Below are positions 44,215-54,361 of a stretch of DNA of 64,000 bases, piece after piece. A model generated the notes under the pieces. It was not told the origin of the DNA. It saw nothing but the letters and a program-made list of their open reading frames with translations, and ran no database searches. How positions within the stretch are numbered: the stretch's first letter is position 1; each line of letters starts with the position of its first letter. Source of the stretch: Methanosarcina acetivorans C2A (GTDB lineage Archaea; Halobacteriota; Methanosarcinia; Methanosarcinales; Methanosarcinaceae); NCBI RefSeq assembly GCF_000007345.1, contig NC_003552.1:1984001-2048000 (forward strand). The letters run 5' to 3'. The translations under genes and the position numbers were made by a program.

Positions 44215-45372
44215 TTACTCTGGAGGGAAAATAACCCAGTCAGAGATCATATATTCATAGAATGCACTTCCCTGCTCAAGATCCCCTTGATACTCAATTG
44301 TTGCTTCATCGGGCTGGAAGGACATGAAATCAACAAATCCCACAGGTTGTTCCATGGAAGACCTATCAAGCTGGATAACACTTTGAGCACTTATGGAGAT
44401 ATTCAGGTCAGGGGCAGAGATCTGGACGCTGGCCGGTCTTTCCACATCGTGCCCTTTTACTTTCGTGTCTACCCAGTCCCCCTGGCTGATACTCACTTCA
44501 TCCCCGGAGTACTCTGCGATTACCTTCCCGGTATGTTTGTTTATCAGAGTCAGATGTTTATATGTATAATCATCATAACCATCCTCGGTTCCTCTGACCC
44601 CATAGAACACTGTCTGGTAATTATCCGTTGTAAGTTCTGACCAGCTCCACCCATGCAATTCCCATTCCCAAACAAGCTGTTCATCTGTATAGGGAATCAT
44701 ATGGTCGAAGTACCCGTCCGCCTGTGTAACCTTATATTTTTTGCCGTTGAGCACCACACTACCATGAACTTTTCCATAAGCGTATTCATAAGTGGTGAAA
44801 TTGACAGGCTCTGCGGCACTATCTATTGTTTTTTCGGCAAACGGCTTGCAGAACAGGTTCAACTGAACGTTATCGTAAGCATAATCCAGCCGATACCCTT
44901 TAAGGGCTGAACCGTAAAATTTCCTTAAACCTTCCGGGTAAGTGAAATCAAGGTAAGGCACATGGAATCCAACGTAATTTTCAACTGTATCCCTTGGCAC
45001 AAAAATCTGGGTATAATTGTGAGAAGCATCCTCTCCATATGGATAAAGCCCATAGAATGTCACCAGATTCGATAACTGTGTCTCAGTTTCAGAATCATAA
45101 AAAAGCGACGGAGACTCCTGGTGCACAAGTACGACAAAAAAGGCAAGGTTTTTCTTTTCTCCGTCCTCCCCAACAAGCCGCATGTCCCCGTTCTGGTACC
45201 ACCATTCCGACATAAAACTGGCATCGAAGTCGGTCTCATAGTGCCCGCCTTCGGTGTAGTCCATAACTGCTGAGTTTCCTGAAGTTTTGCTGCCCGGCTC
45301 AGCTCCTGATATATCTGTAAGACACACCAAAAGAAGCGGCAAAATTATTATTCTCAAGCATTTTTGGTTCAA
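44215..45372 (-). CDS. Secreted AttH/CrtC-like lipocalin-type protein
   Basis: A 385-residue exported protein. The N-terminus CLRIIILPLLLVCLTDISGAEP is a signal peptide. The body matches the AttH / carotenoid 1,2-hydratase (CrtC) superfamily of double lipocalin-like barrels: DASFMSEWWYQNGDM (about residues 50-64), LAFFVVLVHQESP, then YKVTQADGYFDHMIP and WEWELHGWSWSEL (about 215-250). The superfamily includes hydratases acting on isoprenoids and many proteins of unknown role; a lipid-like ligand is plausible but unproved. The start has GGAGAG 8 nt upstream. No neighbour on the same strand is close. Confidence 0.82.
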   Translation of the reverse strand: MNQKCLRIIILPLLLVCLTDISGAEPGSKTSGNSAVMDYTEGGHYETDFDASFMSEWWYQNGDMRLVGEDGEKKNLAFFVVLVHQESPSLFYDSETETQLSNLVTFYGLYPYGEDASHNYTQIFVPRDTVENYVGFHVPYLDFTYPEGLRKFYGSALKGYRLDYAYDNVQLNLFCKPFAEKTIDSAAEPVNFTTYEYAYGKVHGSVVLNGKKYKVTQADGYFDHMIPYTDEQLVWEWELHGWSWSELTTDNYQTVFYGVRGTEDGYDDYTYKHLTLINKHTGKVIAEYSGDEVSISQGDWVDTKVKGHDVERPASVQISAPDLNISISAQSVIQLDRSSMEQPVGFVDFMSFQPDEATIEYQGDLEQGSAFYEYMISDWVIFPPE

Positions 45373-45656
45373 ATAACTCTCTCCTTTGTTAATAACTCAT
45401 GTTCTTCAAGCCACTTTTTGAGACATCCCAACAACCTCCAAAAATAGAGGATAAAACAAAAATGATGTCCATAATTGAACAGTGTAAATGATGAAAAATT
45501 TTTCTATATTTAATAAGTATTTTATAATAATGTGCTTTTGAAGATTTTACAAAAAATATTTGAAAAAGACCTCAAAAGAACAAAATGCCTGAACAACTAA
45601 AATCAAAGAAGAGAAAACAATATTCATGTTCTCGTTTCCAGATCCGCTTGCAACAA
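45373..45656. other. Intergenic region upstream of AttH-like gene
   Basis: AT-rich DNA that should hold the promoter of the minus-strand gene at 44215-45372. TTTAATAAGTATTTTATAATAATG near 45508-45530 is AT-rich on both strands. No gene is seen. Confidence 0.4.
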
Positions 45657-45720
45657 TTCGAGAGGAAAATAATTCAAGAGGAAAACAGTTCAAGAGGAAA
45701 ACAGTTCAAGAGGAAAACAA
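45657..45720. repeat. 16-bp tandem repeat, four units
   Basis: Four units of TTCAAGAGGAAAACAG (first and last slightly changed) run from 45657 to 45720. They lie 150 bp before a second, different minisatellite. Confidence 0.85.
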
Positions 45721-45871
45721 TTCAATAGCCATCTTTTTAAAGGATTAACGAACAGATTTCAGAGAACCCATTTTTATCAATTGAAGGCTATTGTTTTGTT
45801 TTTCACCCTTCATGGGCTGGTAATTAATGCCGGTAAGAACTGAAAATCAGCATGTTCTGACTCCATGAAAG

Positions 45872-46037
45872 TATGCTCAACAGTTCGTTATGCTCAACAG
45901 TTCGTTATGCTCAACAGTTCGTTATGCTCAACAGTTCGTTATGCTCAACAGTTCGTTATGCTCAACAGTTCGTTATGCTCAACAGTTCGTTATGCTCAAC
46001 AGTTCGTTATGCTCAACAGTTCGTTATGCTCAACAGT
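45872..46037. repeat. 17-bp tandem repeat, nine full units plus a partial
   Basis: TATGCTCAACAGTTCGT is repeated nine times without any change from 45872 to 46024, followed by a 13-bp partial unit. The array ends about 40 bp after the stop of the PFL gene (minus strand). Perfect identity suggests recent expansion. Open frames in it arise because no unit phase contains a stop; there is no sign of translation. Confidence 0.95.
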
Positions 46038-46074
46038 AACTCTACCCGAGGTCCCTTATTTAAGGGATAATACT

Positions 46075-47469
46075 TCAGTTGGTCAGAGATTGGATGGGAG
46101 CCGGAATCCTTCCTCCCCGATTTACGAAAGTCTCGGAACTGAAACTGCTTACTGGCATAATAGGTGCACTTCCGAGCAGCCCGCCGAACTCTACGGAATC
46201 TCCTACGGCTTTTCCCGGAGCCGGGATGATACGGACGGCTGTTGTCTTTTTGTTGATTACTCCAACTGCCATTTCGTCAGCAATGATTGCGGAAAGGGTA
46301 GCAGCTGAAGTATCACCCGGGACTGCTATCATATCAAGCCCCACAGAACATACGCTGGTCATTGCTTCGAGTTTTTCAAGCGTAAGGGACCCGGCTTTAA
46401 CTGCTTCAATCATGCCTGCGTCCTCACTGACAGGGATGAAAGCTCCGCTTAAGCCTCCTACGGAAGAAGAAGCCATTGCTCCGCCTTTTTTTACAGCATC
46501 ATTCAGGAGGGCAAGGGCCGCCGTTGTCCCATGGGTCCCGCAGCGTTCGAGCCCCATAGCTTCGAGAATTGCGGCAACACTGTCCCCGATTGCCGGAGTT
46601 GGAGCAAGCGAGAGGTCAAGGATCCCGAATTCCACTCCAAGCCTTCGCGAGACCTCCTTTCCTACCATCTCCCCCATACGGGTGATTTTGAAAGCTGTCT
46701 TTTTGATCGTTTCGGAGATTTCCGTAAGGTTCGGGTTTTCAAGCTCGCAAACAGCTGTATTAACCGCACCCGGCCCGCTAACACCCACATTGATAACACA
46801 TTCGGGCTCGCCTATTCCGTGAAAAGCTCCTGCCATAAAGGGGTTGTCTTCGGGGGCATTTGCAAAAACCACCAGTTTGGCGCAGCCTATCCCGTCCCTT
46901 TCAGCGGTCAGTTCTGCAGTCTTTTTGATTACTTTTCCCATCAAACCGACTGCATCCATATTGATGCCCGCTTTTGTTGTTGCAACATTTACGGATGAGC
47001 AAACTTTCTCAGTAGATGCGAGGGCTTCGGGAATGGAGTTTATCAGTTTGAGATCTCCCCGGGTTTCTCCTTTGTGGACAAGCGCGCTGAACCCCCCTAT
47101 AAAGTCCACACCTGCCTCCTTTGCAGCTTCGTCCATTGTCTTTGCAACGGAAACGAAGTCCTGAGACCTGCAGCTTTCGGCTGCTATGGATATGGGAGTT
47201 ACGGAAATCCTTCTGTTGATGATAGGAATCCCATAAAGGCTCTGGATCTCATTCGTTGTCCTGATAAGCTCCTTTGCCCTGGAAGTTATTTTTTCATAGA
47301 TATTCTCGTTGAAAACCTCAGGGTCCGGATGGCTGCAGTCCCTGAGACTGATCCCCATGGTGACGGTCCTGATATCCAGGTGTTCCATCCTGACCATCTG
47401 AATCGTTTCCAGGATTTCATTACTAGAAGGCGAATAAAACCCATAGTGTTTAAATGCTATAGAAATCAT
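46075..47469 (-). CDS. PFL family protein (DUF711/UPF0210)
   Basis: A 464-residue member of the DUF711/UPF0210 family, related in fold to pyruvate formate-lyase but without a known reaction. Family segments are [16 protein letters not shown] (about residues 34-49), [14 protein letters not shown] (about 137-150), [33 protein letters not shown] (about 203-235), [66 protein letters not shown] and [13 protein letters not shown]. In bacteria it usually follows an ACT-domain gene; none is present here. Start at 47469 with AAGGAGATGATTTCT around it: AAGGAG is 4 nt before the ATG. It diverges from the integrase with only 8 bp between. Confidence 0.93.
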   Translation of the reverse strand: MISIAFKHYGFYSPSSNEILETIQMVRMEHLDIRTVTMGISLRDCSHPDPEVFNENIYEKITSRAKELIRTTNEIQSLYGIPIINRRISVTPISIAAESCRSQDFVSVAKTMDEAAKEAGVDFIGGFSALVHKGETRGDLKLINSIPEALASTEKVCSSVNVATTKAGINMDAVGLMGKVIKKTAELTAERDGIGCAKLVVFANAPEDNPFMAGAFHGIGEPECVINVGVSGPGAVNTAVCELENPNLTEISETIKKTAFKITRMGEMVGKEVSRRLGVEFGILDLSLAPTPAIGDSVAAILEAMGLERCGTHGTTAALALLNDAVKKGGAMASSSVGGLSGAFIPVSEDAGMIEAVKAGSLTLEKLEAMTSVCSVGLDMIAVPGDTSAATLSAIIADEMAVGVINKKTTAVRIIPAPGKAVGDSVEFGGLLGSAPIMPVSSFSSETFVNRGGRIPAPIQSLTN

Positions 47470-47477
47470 CTCCTTAT

Positions 47478-48599
47478 ATGAAAAATTCTGAATATGCGAC
47501 TAAATATATACGTAAATGCAAAGCTGACGGATTGGGTCAAAGCTCTGTTAACCTCACTGCTCATATTATCAAGCATTTCATTGAATGGTGTGATAAGGAA
47601 GGCAAGCTTTTAGAGTCTTTCTCTGAGGATGATGTGTTTGATTATCTGGACGAGCTTGAAAAACATACATTCAAACAGAAAGGAGTAGAGAAAAAGTATT
47701 CAGAGTTCACAAAAGCCAGAAACCGAATTCAAGTTAGAAAGTTTTTGAGTTTTGTTAATCCATACCTGAAAACTACTTTTAAGATAAGAAAACCGAAGAA
47801 TAACAAGCTCCCCGAAGACATCTTCACAAAAGAAGAAGTTGAGGCAATGATAGATACCTGTCAAAACCCCAGAGACTCGGCTATTGTTGCAACCTTCTAC
47901 GAGTCCGGCGCAAGGAAAGGGGAATTACTGGCTGTCAGGATCAGAAATATTGTATTTGATGAATTCGGGGTTGTTGTCAACATCACGGAAGGCAAAACAG
48001 GGTCTCGAAGGATTAGACTTGTATTTGCAGCTTCTTATCTGCGGCAGTGGTTAGATTGTCACCCGTTGAAAGACAATAGAGATGCGTTTGTTTTCTGCTC
48101 TCTCCGATCTCCCTTCGGTAAACTTAGTAACACGGGAATTCACGATCAACTAAAAGAAATAGGAAAAAGAGCTGGAATCCCGGTAGAAAAATTGCATCCT
48201 CATAATTTCAGACACACGCGAGCCACACACTTGAGTGAACACCTAACAGAGGCCCAGTTAAAGGAATACATGGGCTGGACTAAATCATCAACCATGACTA
48301 GCATATACACTCATTTATCCGGGCGAGACATAGACAACTCCATTCTGCGGTTAAACGGCATTGATATAAAAGACTCTGAAGACGATGACCGGCTGAAAAC
48401 TGCGAAATGCCCCCGTTGTAAAGAGCTGCAGGACGGCAAAAACCAGTTTTGTTTCAAATGTGGAATGCCTTTGAGTGCACAAACGGCCTCTTCAATTGAG
48501 CAGGGAACGGCAGAATTCAATCTGGAAATGATGAAAGCAGTAATGCAAGACCCAGGAATATTGAAGTTGATTATGGCGGAAATAGAAAAGCAAAAATAA
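47478..48599 (+). CDS. Tyrosine recombinase (integrase) with zinc ribbon
   Basis: A 373-residue site-specific recombinase. The SAM-like DNA-binding domain is at about 1-100, the catalytic domain at about 110-300 with Arg146 (GARKGEL), Lys173 (EGKTGSRR), His242-x-x-Arg245 (HPHNFRHTR), Trp267 in the second-His position (YMGWTKS) and the nucleophile Tyr277 (SIYTHLSG). After it, [19 protein letters not shown] (about 311-329) is a zinc ribbon often seen in archaeal integrases. It starts 8 bp from the divergent PFL gene. An accessory island (TA module, STAND protein, recombinase remnant) follows. The att site was not identified. Confidence 0.93.
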   Translation: MKNSEYATKYIRKCKADGLGQSSVNLTAHIIKHFIEWCDKEGKLLESFSEDDVFDYLDELEKHTFKQKGVEKKYSEFTKARNRIQVRKFLSFVNPYLKTTFKIRKPKNNKLPEDIFTKEEVEAMIDTCQNPRDSAIVATFYESGARKGELLAVRIRNIVFDEFGVVVNITEGKTGSRRIRLVFAASYLRQWLDCHPLKDNRDAFVFCSLRSPFGKLSNTGIHDQLKEIGKRAGIPVEKLHPHNFRHTRATHLSEHLTEAQLKEYMGWTKSSTMTSIYTHLSGRDIDNSILRLNGIDIKDSEDDDRLKTAKCPRCKELQDGKNQFCFKCGMPLSAQTASSIEQGTAEFNLEMMKAVMQDPGILKLIMAEIEKQK

Positions 48600-49511
48600 G
48601 AAATAGGGCTCTTCGCTGTTTTATGTGGGTTGAAAATAATTTCTCAGTAAAATGTATCAATGCCGAAAATGATATCGGATAATAAAAAATTGAGAAAATA
48701 GAAAAACGGAAAGGAGGAAAAATAGCTGGAGGTTAAATCCCCGATTCCGGAAAATGAATGGAGGTTAAAAAACTAACATCCTATTCAGAGAGTAAAATGG
48801 CAAATTACTCTCTGAATTGAGGTTTACATAATTAATCGACGGCAAATCAAGAAAAGTTGATTTACTAATAACTACAACTACTTTACTATTGATAAATATT
48901 TCGCATCCAACTGAACTTACAATAATAATTTATAAAATAGAAAAACAAGTAAAGTTTATTCTCTTCCGATCTTTGGCGTTTTTTTAGAATGCATCCTAAG
49001 ACCTCATACGGGCTTTTAAGATTTTTTTGATATTTACAAATCTGAAATCTCAGAAGTTTCAGACATAAATAGTTTTAAATAAGTTATATTCAGAAGGTGC
49101 TTGACATTAATCTTCTTGAAAAAGAGATGAAAAAGAGATAAAAGATGTCTTTCCTAGTAGCTCCTTGTAGGAAAACTTAACGCAAGCTTAAGATCAAGCT
49201 TTCAGGTTAAGCTTTCAGGTCAGGACCAGGACTTTCCTAGGCGCCAAGATTCTGGAAGTCTGGATCCGGAGGAAGACCTTCCAAGGATATCTTAATAGGG
49301 TCTTTCATGTATCTCTTTCTTTGTGCTGCTTGGCAGCCTCTGCCCTTCAAGGGCAATACCCTGAGAGAAATTCTTCCTTGTACCCGGGGGAAAAACTTCC
49401 TGATTCCAGGAAGATCTTCCTTGCAGCTGCACTTCCCTTACTCTAAGAAAATGGTTCTCATGAGGGTCCAATCAACAATCTTATATATCCATAAATCAAG
49501 AGTATTCTCAT
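48600..49511. other. Gene-free region with repeats in the island
   Basis: 912 bp without a gene. Near 48725-48775 GGAGGTTAAA occurs twice. From 49180 to 49440 there are GC-richer, partly palindromic words such as AAGCTTTCAGGT (three near copies), GACCAGGACTTTCC and GGAAGATCTTCC. Similar words reappear at 50040-50200 beyond the toxin-antitoxin genes, so they may be remnants of a flanking repeat. Confidence 0.5.
49480..49511 (+). promoter_or_regulatory. TATA box of leaderless toxin-antitoxin operon
   Basis: CTTATATATCC (49480-49490) is centred about 27 bp before the antitoxin ATG at 49512, and no Shine-Dalgarno site is present. This is the spacing of a leaderless archaeal transcript. Confidence 0.6.
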
Positions 49512-49721
49512 ATGAAAAGCGTTCATGTTCTCCGTAAGTTTAGCGGTAAAAAATATGGTACCAAAAAAACTCATCTTGGTACTAAAAAAGCTTATCCTCC
49601 GGAAGAATGCCTGAACCCTGAATTCATTAAAGAGGTTGAATGCAGTAGGCAGAAAGTCCTTAACGGGAAAGGTATCAAGTTCAACACAGTAGATGACTTT
49701 TTTAGCAACCTTGAAAAATGA
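49512..49721 (+). CDS. Antitoxin of RelBE-type module
   Basis: A 69-residue basic protein whose stop overlaps the start of a RelE-like toxin by 4 bp (ATGA), the usual layout of a toxin-antitoxin pair. The C-terminal half (KEVECSRQKVLNGKGIKFNTVDDFFSNLE) is like the toxin-binding tail of short archaeal antitoxins. The N-terminal half has an unusual Gly-Thr-Lys-Lys repeat (KKYGTKKTHLGTKKAY) in place of a clear DNA-binding fold. Role by context: it would neutralise the toxin and repress the operon. Confidence 0.75.
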   Translation: MKSVHVLRKFSGKKYGTKKTHLGTKKAYPPEECLNPEFIKEVECSRQKVLNGKGIKFNTVDDFFSNLEK

Positions 49722-49981
49722 CATATCAGGTAGTTTTATCACCCGATTTTGAAAAAGAAACAAAGATCTTCTTCAAAAAGGATCCTGTTCTTTATGGCCG
49801 TTTTAAGAAAACTGTCAACAGTATTCTAGAAAATCCGGAGTGTGGAAAACCTTTGCGGAATGTACTTAAAGGACTTCGCAGAGTTCACATTGGCCACTTC
49901 GTTTTAATCTATGAAATAGATAATACTAATGAAACCATCACTTTTTTGAAGTTCAGTCCTCATGACAAAGCATATAAGTGA
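49718..49981 (+). CDS. RelE/ParE-superfamily toxin
   Basis: An 87-residue protein of the RelE/ParE fold. The pattern is SPDFEKETKIFFKKDPVLYGRFKKTVNSILENPECGKPLRN, then GLRRVHIGHFVLIYEID and FLKFSPHDKAYK, with the basic residues and His expected near the active site of ribosome-dependent mRNA cleaving toxins. It is translationally coupled to the antitoxin. The module may stabilise the surrounding integrated island. Whether it acts as an RNase or on gyrase is not decided by sequence. Confidence 0.87.
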   Translation: MTYQVVLSPDFEKETKIFFKKDPVLYGRFKKTVNSILENPECGKPLRNVLKGLRRVHIGHFVLIYEIDNTNETITFLKFSPHDKAYK

Positions 49982-50217
49982 AATTCCTTTGCCTTTTCCT
50001 TTCTTTTTCCGAAAAATTCTTCTAAGACTTTTTTTGCCGGCAAGATCTCGAGCTTTAGTCCAGGACCATGACTTTCCCAGGACCAGGGTCCTGCAGGTTC
50101 TGTAACATTATTTCCCGGGAAATAGCCTGCAAAAAAGATTTCCTTTCCACTTTCCCACTTTCCTTGTAGCTGCAGGACCAAAGCTTCCAGGATTGATGCA
50201 GTTCTTCCAAATAACAA

Positions 50218-50553
50218 CTACACAAAATATAATGTTTCCATATCAGGGCAGTACATATCAAGCTCAATTTTGATTTTTTCTATAAGGTCTCTACAACATG
50301 GTTCTGTAACTCCGTAGTCTTCCTTTAAAATTCCTGTCAGAACCTCTATTTTAATCCCATTGTGAATTGTATTTTCCAGGCTTTGTAGAATATTATATAC
50401 CAATTCATTTTCTGACTGAGAATCTTGTATTTCCATTTTGGTGATCCTGTATCTATGCGACTGTGAACCCAGGCGTCGATATTTCTGGACATGTACATAT
50501 AGATCATGATATACATCTGTGCCACAGACAGGGCAACGCGCTTTGATGTACAT
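50218..50553 (-). CDS. Zinc-ribbon protein with winged-helix-like end; ends in TAG
   Basis: A 111-residue protein with an N-terminal zinc-knuckle (KARCPVCGTDVYHD) and a helical C-terminal half (VYNILQSLENTIHNGIKIEVLTGILKEDYGVTEPCC, then IELDMYCPDMETLYFV) of winged-helix character. A paralogue at 61002 has the same layout. The stop is TAG; in the same frame 85 further codons follow to a TGA at 49960. The paralogue ends its shared region about here, so the TAG is probably a true stop, though read-through is possible in a UAG-decoding organism. The first ATG has no strong ribosome site (GGGGTTGAAAA upstream). Confidence 0.65.
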   Translation of the reverse strand: MYIKARCPVCGTDVYHDLYVHVQKYRRLGSQSHRYRITKMEIQDSQSENELVYNILQSLENTIHNGIKIEVLTGILKEDYGVTEPCCRDLIEKIKIELDMYCPDMETLYFV

Positions 50554-50692
50554 TTTTCAACCCCACATTTTCTACGGACAAGCAACTATTTTTCCCTGAA
50601 ACTTTAAGGAAGGGATTTTCCTGCTTTCTCAGATAAAAAAGTCCCTAAAATATATAATAAATCTACAAGCTGACTGAAAGTAATATTTAATT

Positions 50693-51934
50693 TTAATAAG
50701 TTACATCAAACTTGATCCCATACTTATCTACTAACTTTTGCCATTCTTCATGGTAAGATTTCCATGCATTGTAATCAGATTGGCTTAAGGTCGTGCCGGG
50801 GTATGAATTCATCTTACTGTACAAGTTGTGATATTTTATATTATCATTATATTCTTCCGAAACACTATCAAATGAATTGCCATCACATATCTGCAATGTC
50901 TTAAACTCATCAGGTAATTTGGCTGTCGCATCACTGGTGCCAGATATATAATAGTCTCCATTGCTATCAGTTATAATAGTCGGTGAAGTAGATTCAACAA
51001 AGCAGTAACCTGTGCCTTTATAACTGTATTGTTGAGGGCACTTCAGTCCTACTGCTTCGTGAGAATCAAAATGGAATATCACAACTCCATATCCAAGATC
51101 TCTCAATAGATATGCAAGCAACTTTGATTTTTCTGAACACACACCACAACCCGTGTATAGAACTTCATAAGGGTATTTTCCCGTGATGTTATCAGACCTA
51201 AAACCAGCCATATCATAATCGATGTTTTGAACAAGACTTATTGCAATCCTTGCTTGATCATCTTGATTTGGTGTAATACTTTTAATTTCATCAACTAGAG
51301 GGTCAAGGTATTGTTTTTGATTTTCATCGTTTAAGCCCCTCAGGATGAAATCAATATATTTTGGCGGTGTGGCATAATAAGTCATTGATCTAGGTAATCC
51401 TTTCAAATAATCGTTGAGACCGCCATATACAGTATATGTTATATGTCCACGATTACCATGCAAAATGTAAGTGTAATCTACAGTCTTTGGTTTGGTCTTA
51501 AAATTCGATGTATCGACTGCTGGTGTCACTGACTCGGTAGTGCTAGATGATTCAGTAGGCTGTTTAGTAACAGGGTGCACTTCATCATTGTGTGGACTAT
51601 TTTGTGATATGTATTCATGTGTTGATGGTGTCGTGCCTAAAGCTACAGGAATGGATAGTGCAATTGAGAAAACTACCAAATATAAACAAAAATGAACAAG
51701 CACATTTGTTCTATATCTTTTTGCTTTAAAACATGCAGAATACCATTTTAGCGTTCTATAAGCATGCCGCAATATGAAAATTCCTAGAATAAGTAATAAA
51801 ATAAGTCCTACTGGTATCTGCGGTAAGAATGCTTTATTAAGCAACAATTCATTCTGATCGACAAATGAAAAAGATGAAAGCATTAAACCTAATCTGAACA
51901 TCCCAACCAATGTTTTATTCCAATTCCAACGCAC
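50693..51934 (-). CDS. Membrane protein with transglutaminase-like domain
   Basis: A 413-residue protein. Two or three membrane helices are near the N-terminus (about 8-25, 38-57 and 84-103: HFCLYLVVFSIALSIPVALG). A Ser/Thr/Pro-rich linker (about 105-145) leads to an outside domain with a transglutaminase/papain-like core: the Cys of LYTGCGVCSEKSKLLAYLLRDLGY (about 257-280) and the His of FHFDSHEAVGL (about 285-295), followed by TSPTI as a possible acid position (Asp in TDSNGD). Such domains are proteases, isopeptidases or amidases. Composition is more AT-rich than the flanks, fitting the island. The starting Met is preceded by AGGTTTAATTG, a weak ribosome site. Confidence 0.75.
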   Translation of the reverse strand: MRWNWNKTLVGMFRLGLMLSSFSFVDQNELLLNKAFLPQIPVGLILLLILGIFILRHAYRTLKWYSACFKAKRYRTNVLVHFCLYLVVFSIALSIPVALGTTPSTHEYISQNSPHNDEVHPVTKQPTESSSTTESVTPAVDTSNFKTKPKTVDYTYILHGNRGHITYTVYGGLNDYLKGLPRSMTYYATPPKYIDFILRGLNDENQKQYLDPLVDEIKSITPNQDDQARIAISLVQNIDYDMAGFRSDNITGKYPYEVLYTGCGVCSEKSKLLAYLLRDLGYGVVIFHFDSHEAVGLKCPQQYSYKGTGYCFVESTSPTIITDSNGDYYISGTSDATAKLPDEFKTLQICDGNSFDSVSEEYNDNIKYHNLYSKMNSYPGTTLSQSDYNAWKSYHEEWQKLVDKYGIKFDVTY

Positions 51935-52473
51935 AATTAAACCTCAGATCAACACCCAAACCTGAACAAAATTTTGTGTTTTCTTTTCTTTCAAAAAGTA
52001 AAAATCTCCATTGTATTTTATGAATCTTCTTTTTAAAATTTGCCACAAGGAAATATATTTCCCTAAATACTTTTTTAAATTCCTATTTGAAGAATATATT
52101 TTATGTATCTGAGCTCTTGGATTGCAGCTCTGAAGCATCCAGACCTTTTCATCTTGGTTGTGAACCAATGCCTGAAATTTTCAACTCTTTTAAAAAATCT
52201 TCAGATTTGAACAGGCTGCCGGAGAAATATTAAAAAACAGTTAATAGCGTAGGGTTTTTCTTTATAATCTAAAAAGGCCTTTTCTCCGAATCTGTGTCTC
52301 TCTGTTTCAATTTGTAACACTTTTTAATGGGAAGAACTTTTGTTCCATCTCCTGTAACAAGACAAGTCTGATTTTTGAAATCGAAAGATTTCAGTAGAGT
52401 AATATAGCTCAAGTTCAAACATATTGGAAGATTGAAACTTAGTAAAGCAGGGACTGATTTTCGGAGGGATTGA
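51935..52473. other. Divergent intergenic region in the island
   Basis: 539 bp of AT-rich DNA between two divergently read genes. A short minus-strand frame (51944-52168) lacks a ribosome site and family match, so I leave it out. Promoters for both neighbours should lie here. Confidence 0.4.
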
Positions 52474-54330
52474 GTGTCTATCACTCGCAAAGGTTGTCTT
52501 GTTGAACAAACAGAAAGAGAATTTGTTAACAGAGAAAAATGCATTGAGCTTTTTAAGCATGCGATTGAAAATACTCGACAGACAACGTACAGAGTACAGG
52601 TTTACTATGGAGTTTCAGGAGTTGGAAAATCCAGGTTGATAAGCGAATTACAAAAAGTTATAGAAGAATATAACCTCACTGACCAGCATCTTCCGATTGA
52701 TTGGGCTTCAATCAATCTCAACACTGAAACTCTCATGGAAAAGGGAACATTCCTTGTAACTTTAAAAAAGGAATTTCAGAAAAAATATAGAGTAAAGTTC
52801 CACTTTTTTGAAATCGCACATTCAATTTACTGGCAAAAATCCCACCCTGAAATCCCCCTCCAGAAAGACAATTACAGTTTATTTCAAGAGCTTGGAATTT
52901 CCATGCTGGACATCAGTGACCCAGCTAGCAGTAGCATAATATCTCTAATTTTAAAAAATATTTACAGAGCGTCAAAGGAATTTAAAAAATTCTGGAACAG
53001 CCAAAAAGAAGAAATTCGTAAACTTGCTGAAAAAGATCCGACCTATATAGAGGAAAACCTTCATCTCTACTGGGCAAGAGATTTTTGGAATCATCTGCAA
53101 TATACCTCAAAACCTGCCGTGATTTTTGTAGACACATATGAAGCCCTTTAGAAAGAAAAGAAATACAAAAGCAATTACAATTCAAGGGACCAGTGGATAA
53201 GAGAACTTGTAGCGGAACTGCCAGGTGTTATATGGGTATTCGGTGGGAAGGAAGAACTGCGCTGGGTAGAAACTGATGAAAATTGGAAGAGTTATATTCA
53301 TCCATATCTCCCTAAAGAACTAAAGGAACCATATTCTCTGAAGTTTTTAGATAACTGCAATATTAAAGATTCGAGAATTCGGGAAGTAATAGTCAATAGT
53401 AGCAAGGGACTTCCCCTTTTCCTCAACATCGTAGCAGACACTTACGAAGAAATGAGTAAACAAGGGAAACTCTCACCTGAAGAGTTTGCAAAAACACCTG
53501 AACAGGTAATTAATAGGTTCATTGATTACCTGGATCCCCAGGAAGAACCTATGCTTGAAGCATTATCTATAGCTCATTTCTGGGACTTTGACCTATTTGA
53601 AGCATTAGCAGGTAAAATCAATTATCCGGTAACTAATTTTTCAAAACTTTGCAGGTTTTCTTTTATTCAAAAAGAAACCGGTGAAAGATGGTCCATGCAC
53701 GATATAATGAGAGAGGGTTTGCAAAAACATCAGGGAAATCAAGAGAAAAAAAGTGTTCACAAAATCATATTTAATTTTTATAACGATAAGTTGGAAAAAC
53801 TCGACATAAAATCCATCACCTCAGAACACGAAACAGCACTAATAGAAGCCTTTTATCACGCAAAAGAGGCACTTGAAATCAGAGACATGTTCGACTGGTG
53901 TATTACTGTTTCAGATCCATTTAATAGAGCAGCATTCTGGCAATTAATTGCCCCTCTGTATGAAGACATGCTACAACTTCTGGAAGCAAAACTCGGACTT
54001 GAACACACCTCTGTTGCAACAACCCTAAACAATCTCGCAGGACTCTATGATAATATGGGGGAATACGAGAAGGCACTTCCAATTTATCAACGGGCGCTTG
54101 AAATAGTGGAAAAGGTTCTTGGGCCACAACACCCAGATGTTGCAAATACTTTAAACAATCTCGCCCTACTCTATCGTCAGATGGGGGAGTACGAGAAGGC
54201 ACTTCCAATTTATCAACGGGCGCTTGAAATAATGGAAAATGTGCTAGGATCAAACCATCCAAACACTATTATTATAAGAAATAATTTCGTGCAATGTATC
54301 ACTAATATGGAAGGAAAAAGTGAGAATTGA
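52474..54330 (+). CDS. STAND-type NTPase with TPRs and in-frame amber codon
   Basis: A frame of 618 codons from GTG 52474 (GGAGGG 5 nt upstream) to TGA 54330, interrupted once by TAG at 53149-53151. The NTPase core has Walker A YGVSGVGKS (about residues 45-53) and a Walker B strand AVIFVDTYEAL (about 215-225) that ends exactly at the amber. After it the frame continues with KEKKYKSNYNSRDQWI, then GVIWVFGGKEELRW (sensor-like) and SKGLPLFLNIVADTYEEM, as in NB-ARC-like proteins. A winged-helix-like part comes near 345-440 and two kinesin-light-chain-type TPRs near 510-600. STAND proteins are signal-sensing switches, several in antiviral defence. Read-through as pyrrolysine, or a nonsense mutation, are the two options. 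Confidence 0.8.
53149..53151 (+). other. In-frame TAG, candidate pyrrolysine codon
   Basis: The codon is number 226 of the NTPase frame; upstream and downstream parts share the phase exactly (53452 minus 52474 is 978, a multiple of three). It falls just after the Walker B strand, where relatives often have a bulky residue. No other stop occurs in 392 further codons. Confidence 0.6.
54028..54250 (+). repeat. 126-bp repeat coding for TPR units
   Basis: Two DNA units 126 bp apart (starting near 54028 and 54154) code 42-residue TPRs of the kinesin light chain type. They share long identical runs, for instance GAGAAGGCACTTCCAATTTA, so the duplication is recent. Confidence 0.85.
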
Positions 54331-54361
54331 GATCTTATTCCTAAATTTCATCCATTTATGG

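Noticed and set aside
45865-46308. 147-residue open frame through the 17-bp repeats
   Set aside because: It is made of the repeat and then runs antisense to the end of the PFL gene.
49960-50217. Separate 85-residue minus-strand gene
   Set aside because: It is the same-frame continuation after the TAG of the zinc-knuckle gene, starts with TTG without a ribosome site and overlaps the toxin gene; at most a read-through tail.
51944-52168. 74-residue minus-strand frame
   Set aside because: No ribosome site, no family; AT-rich divergent promoter region.
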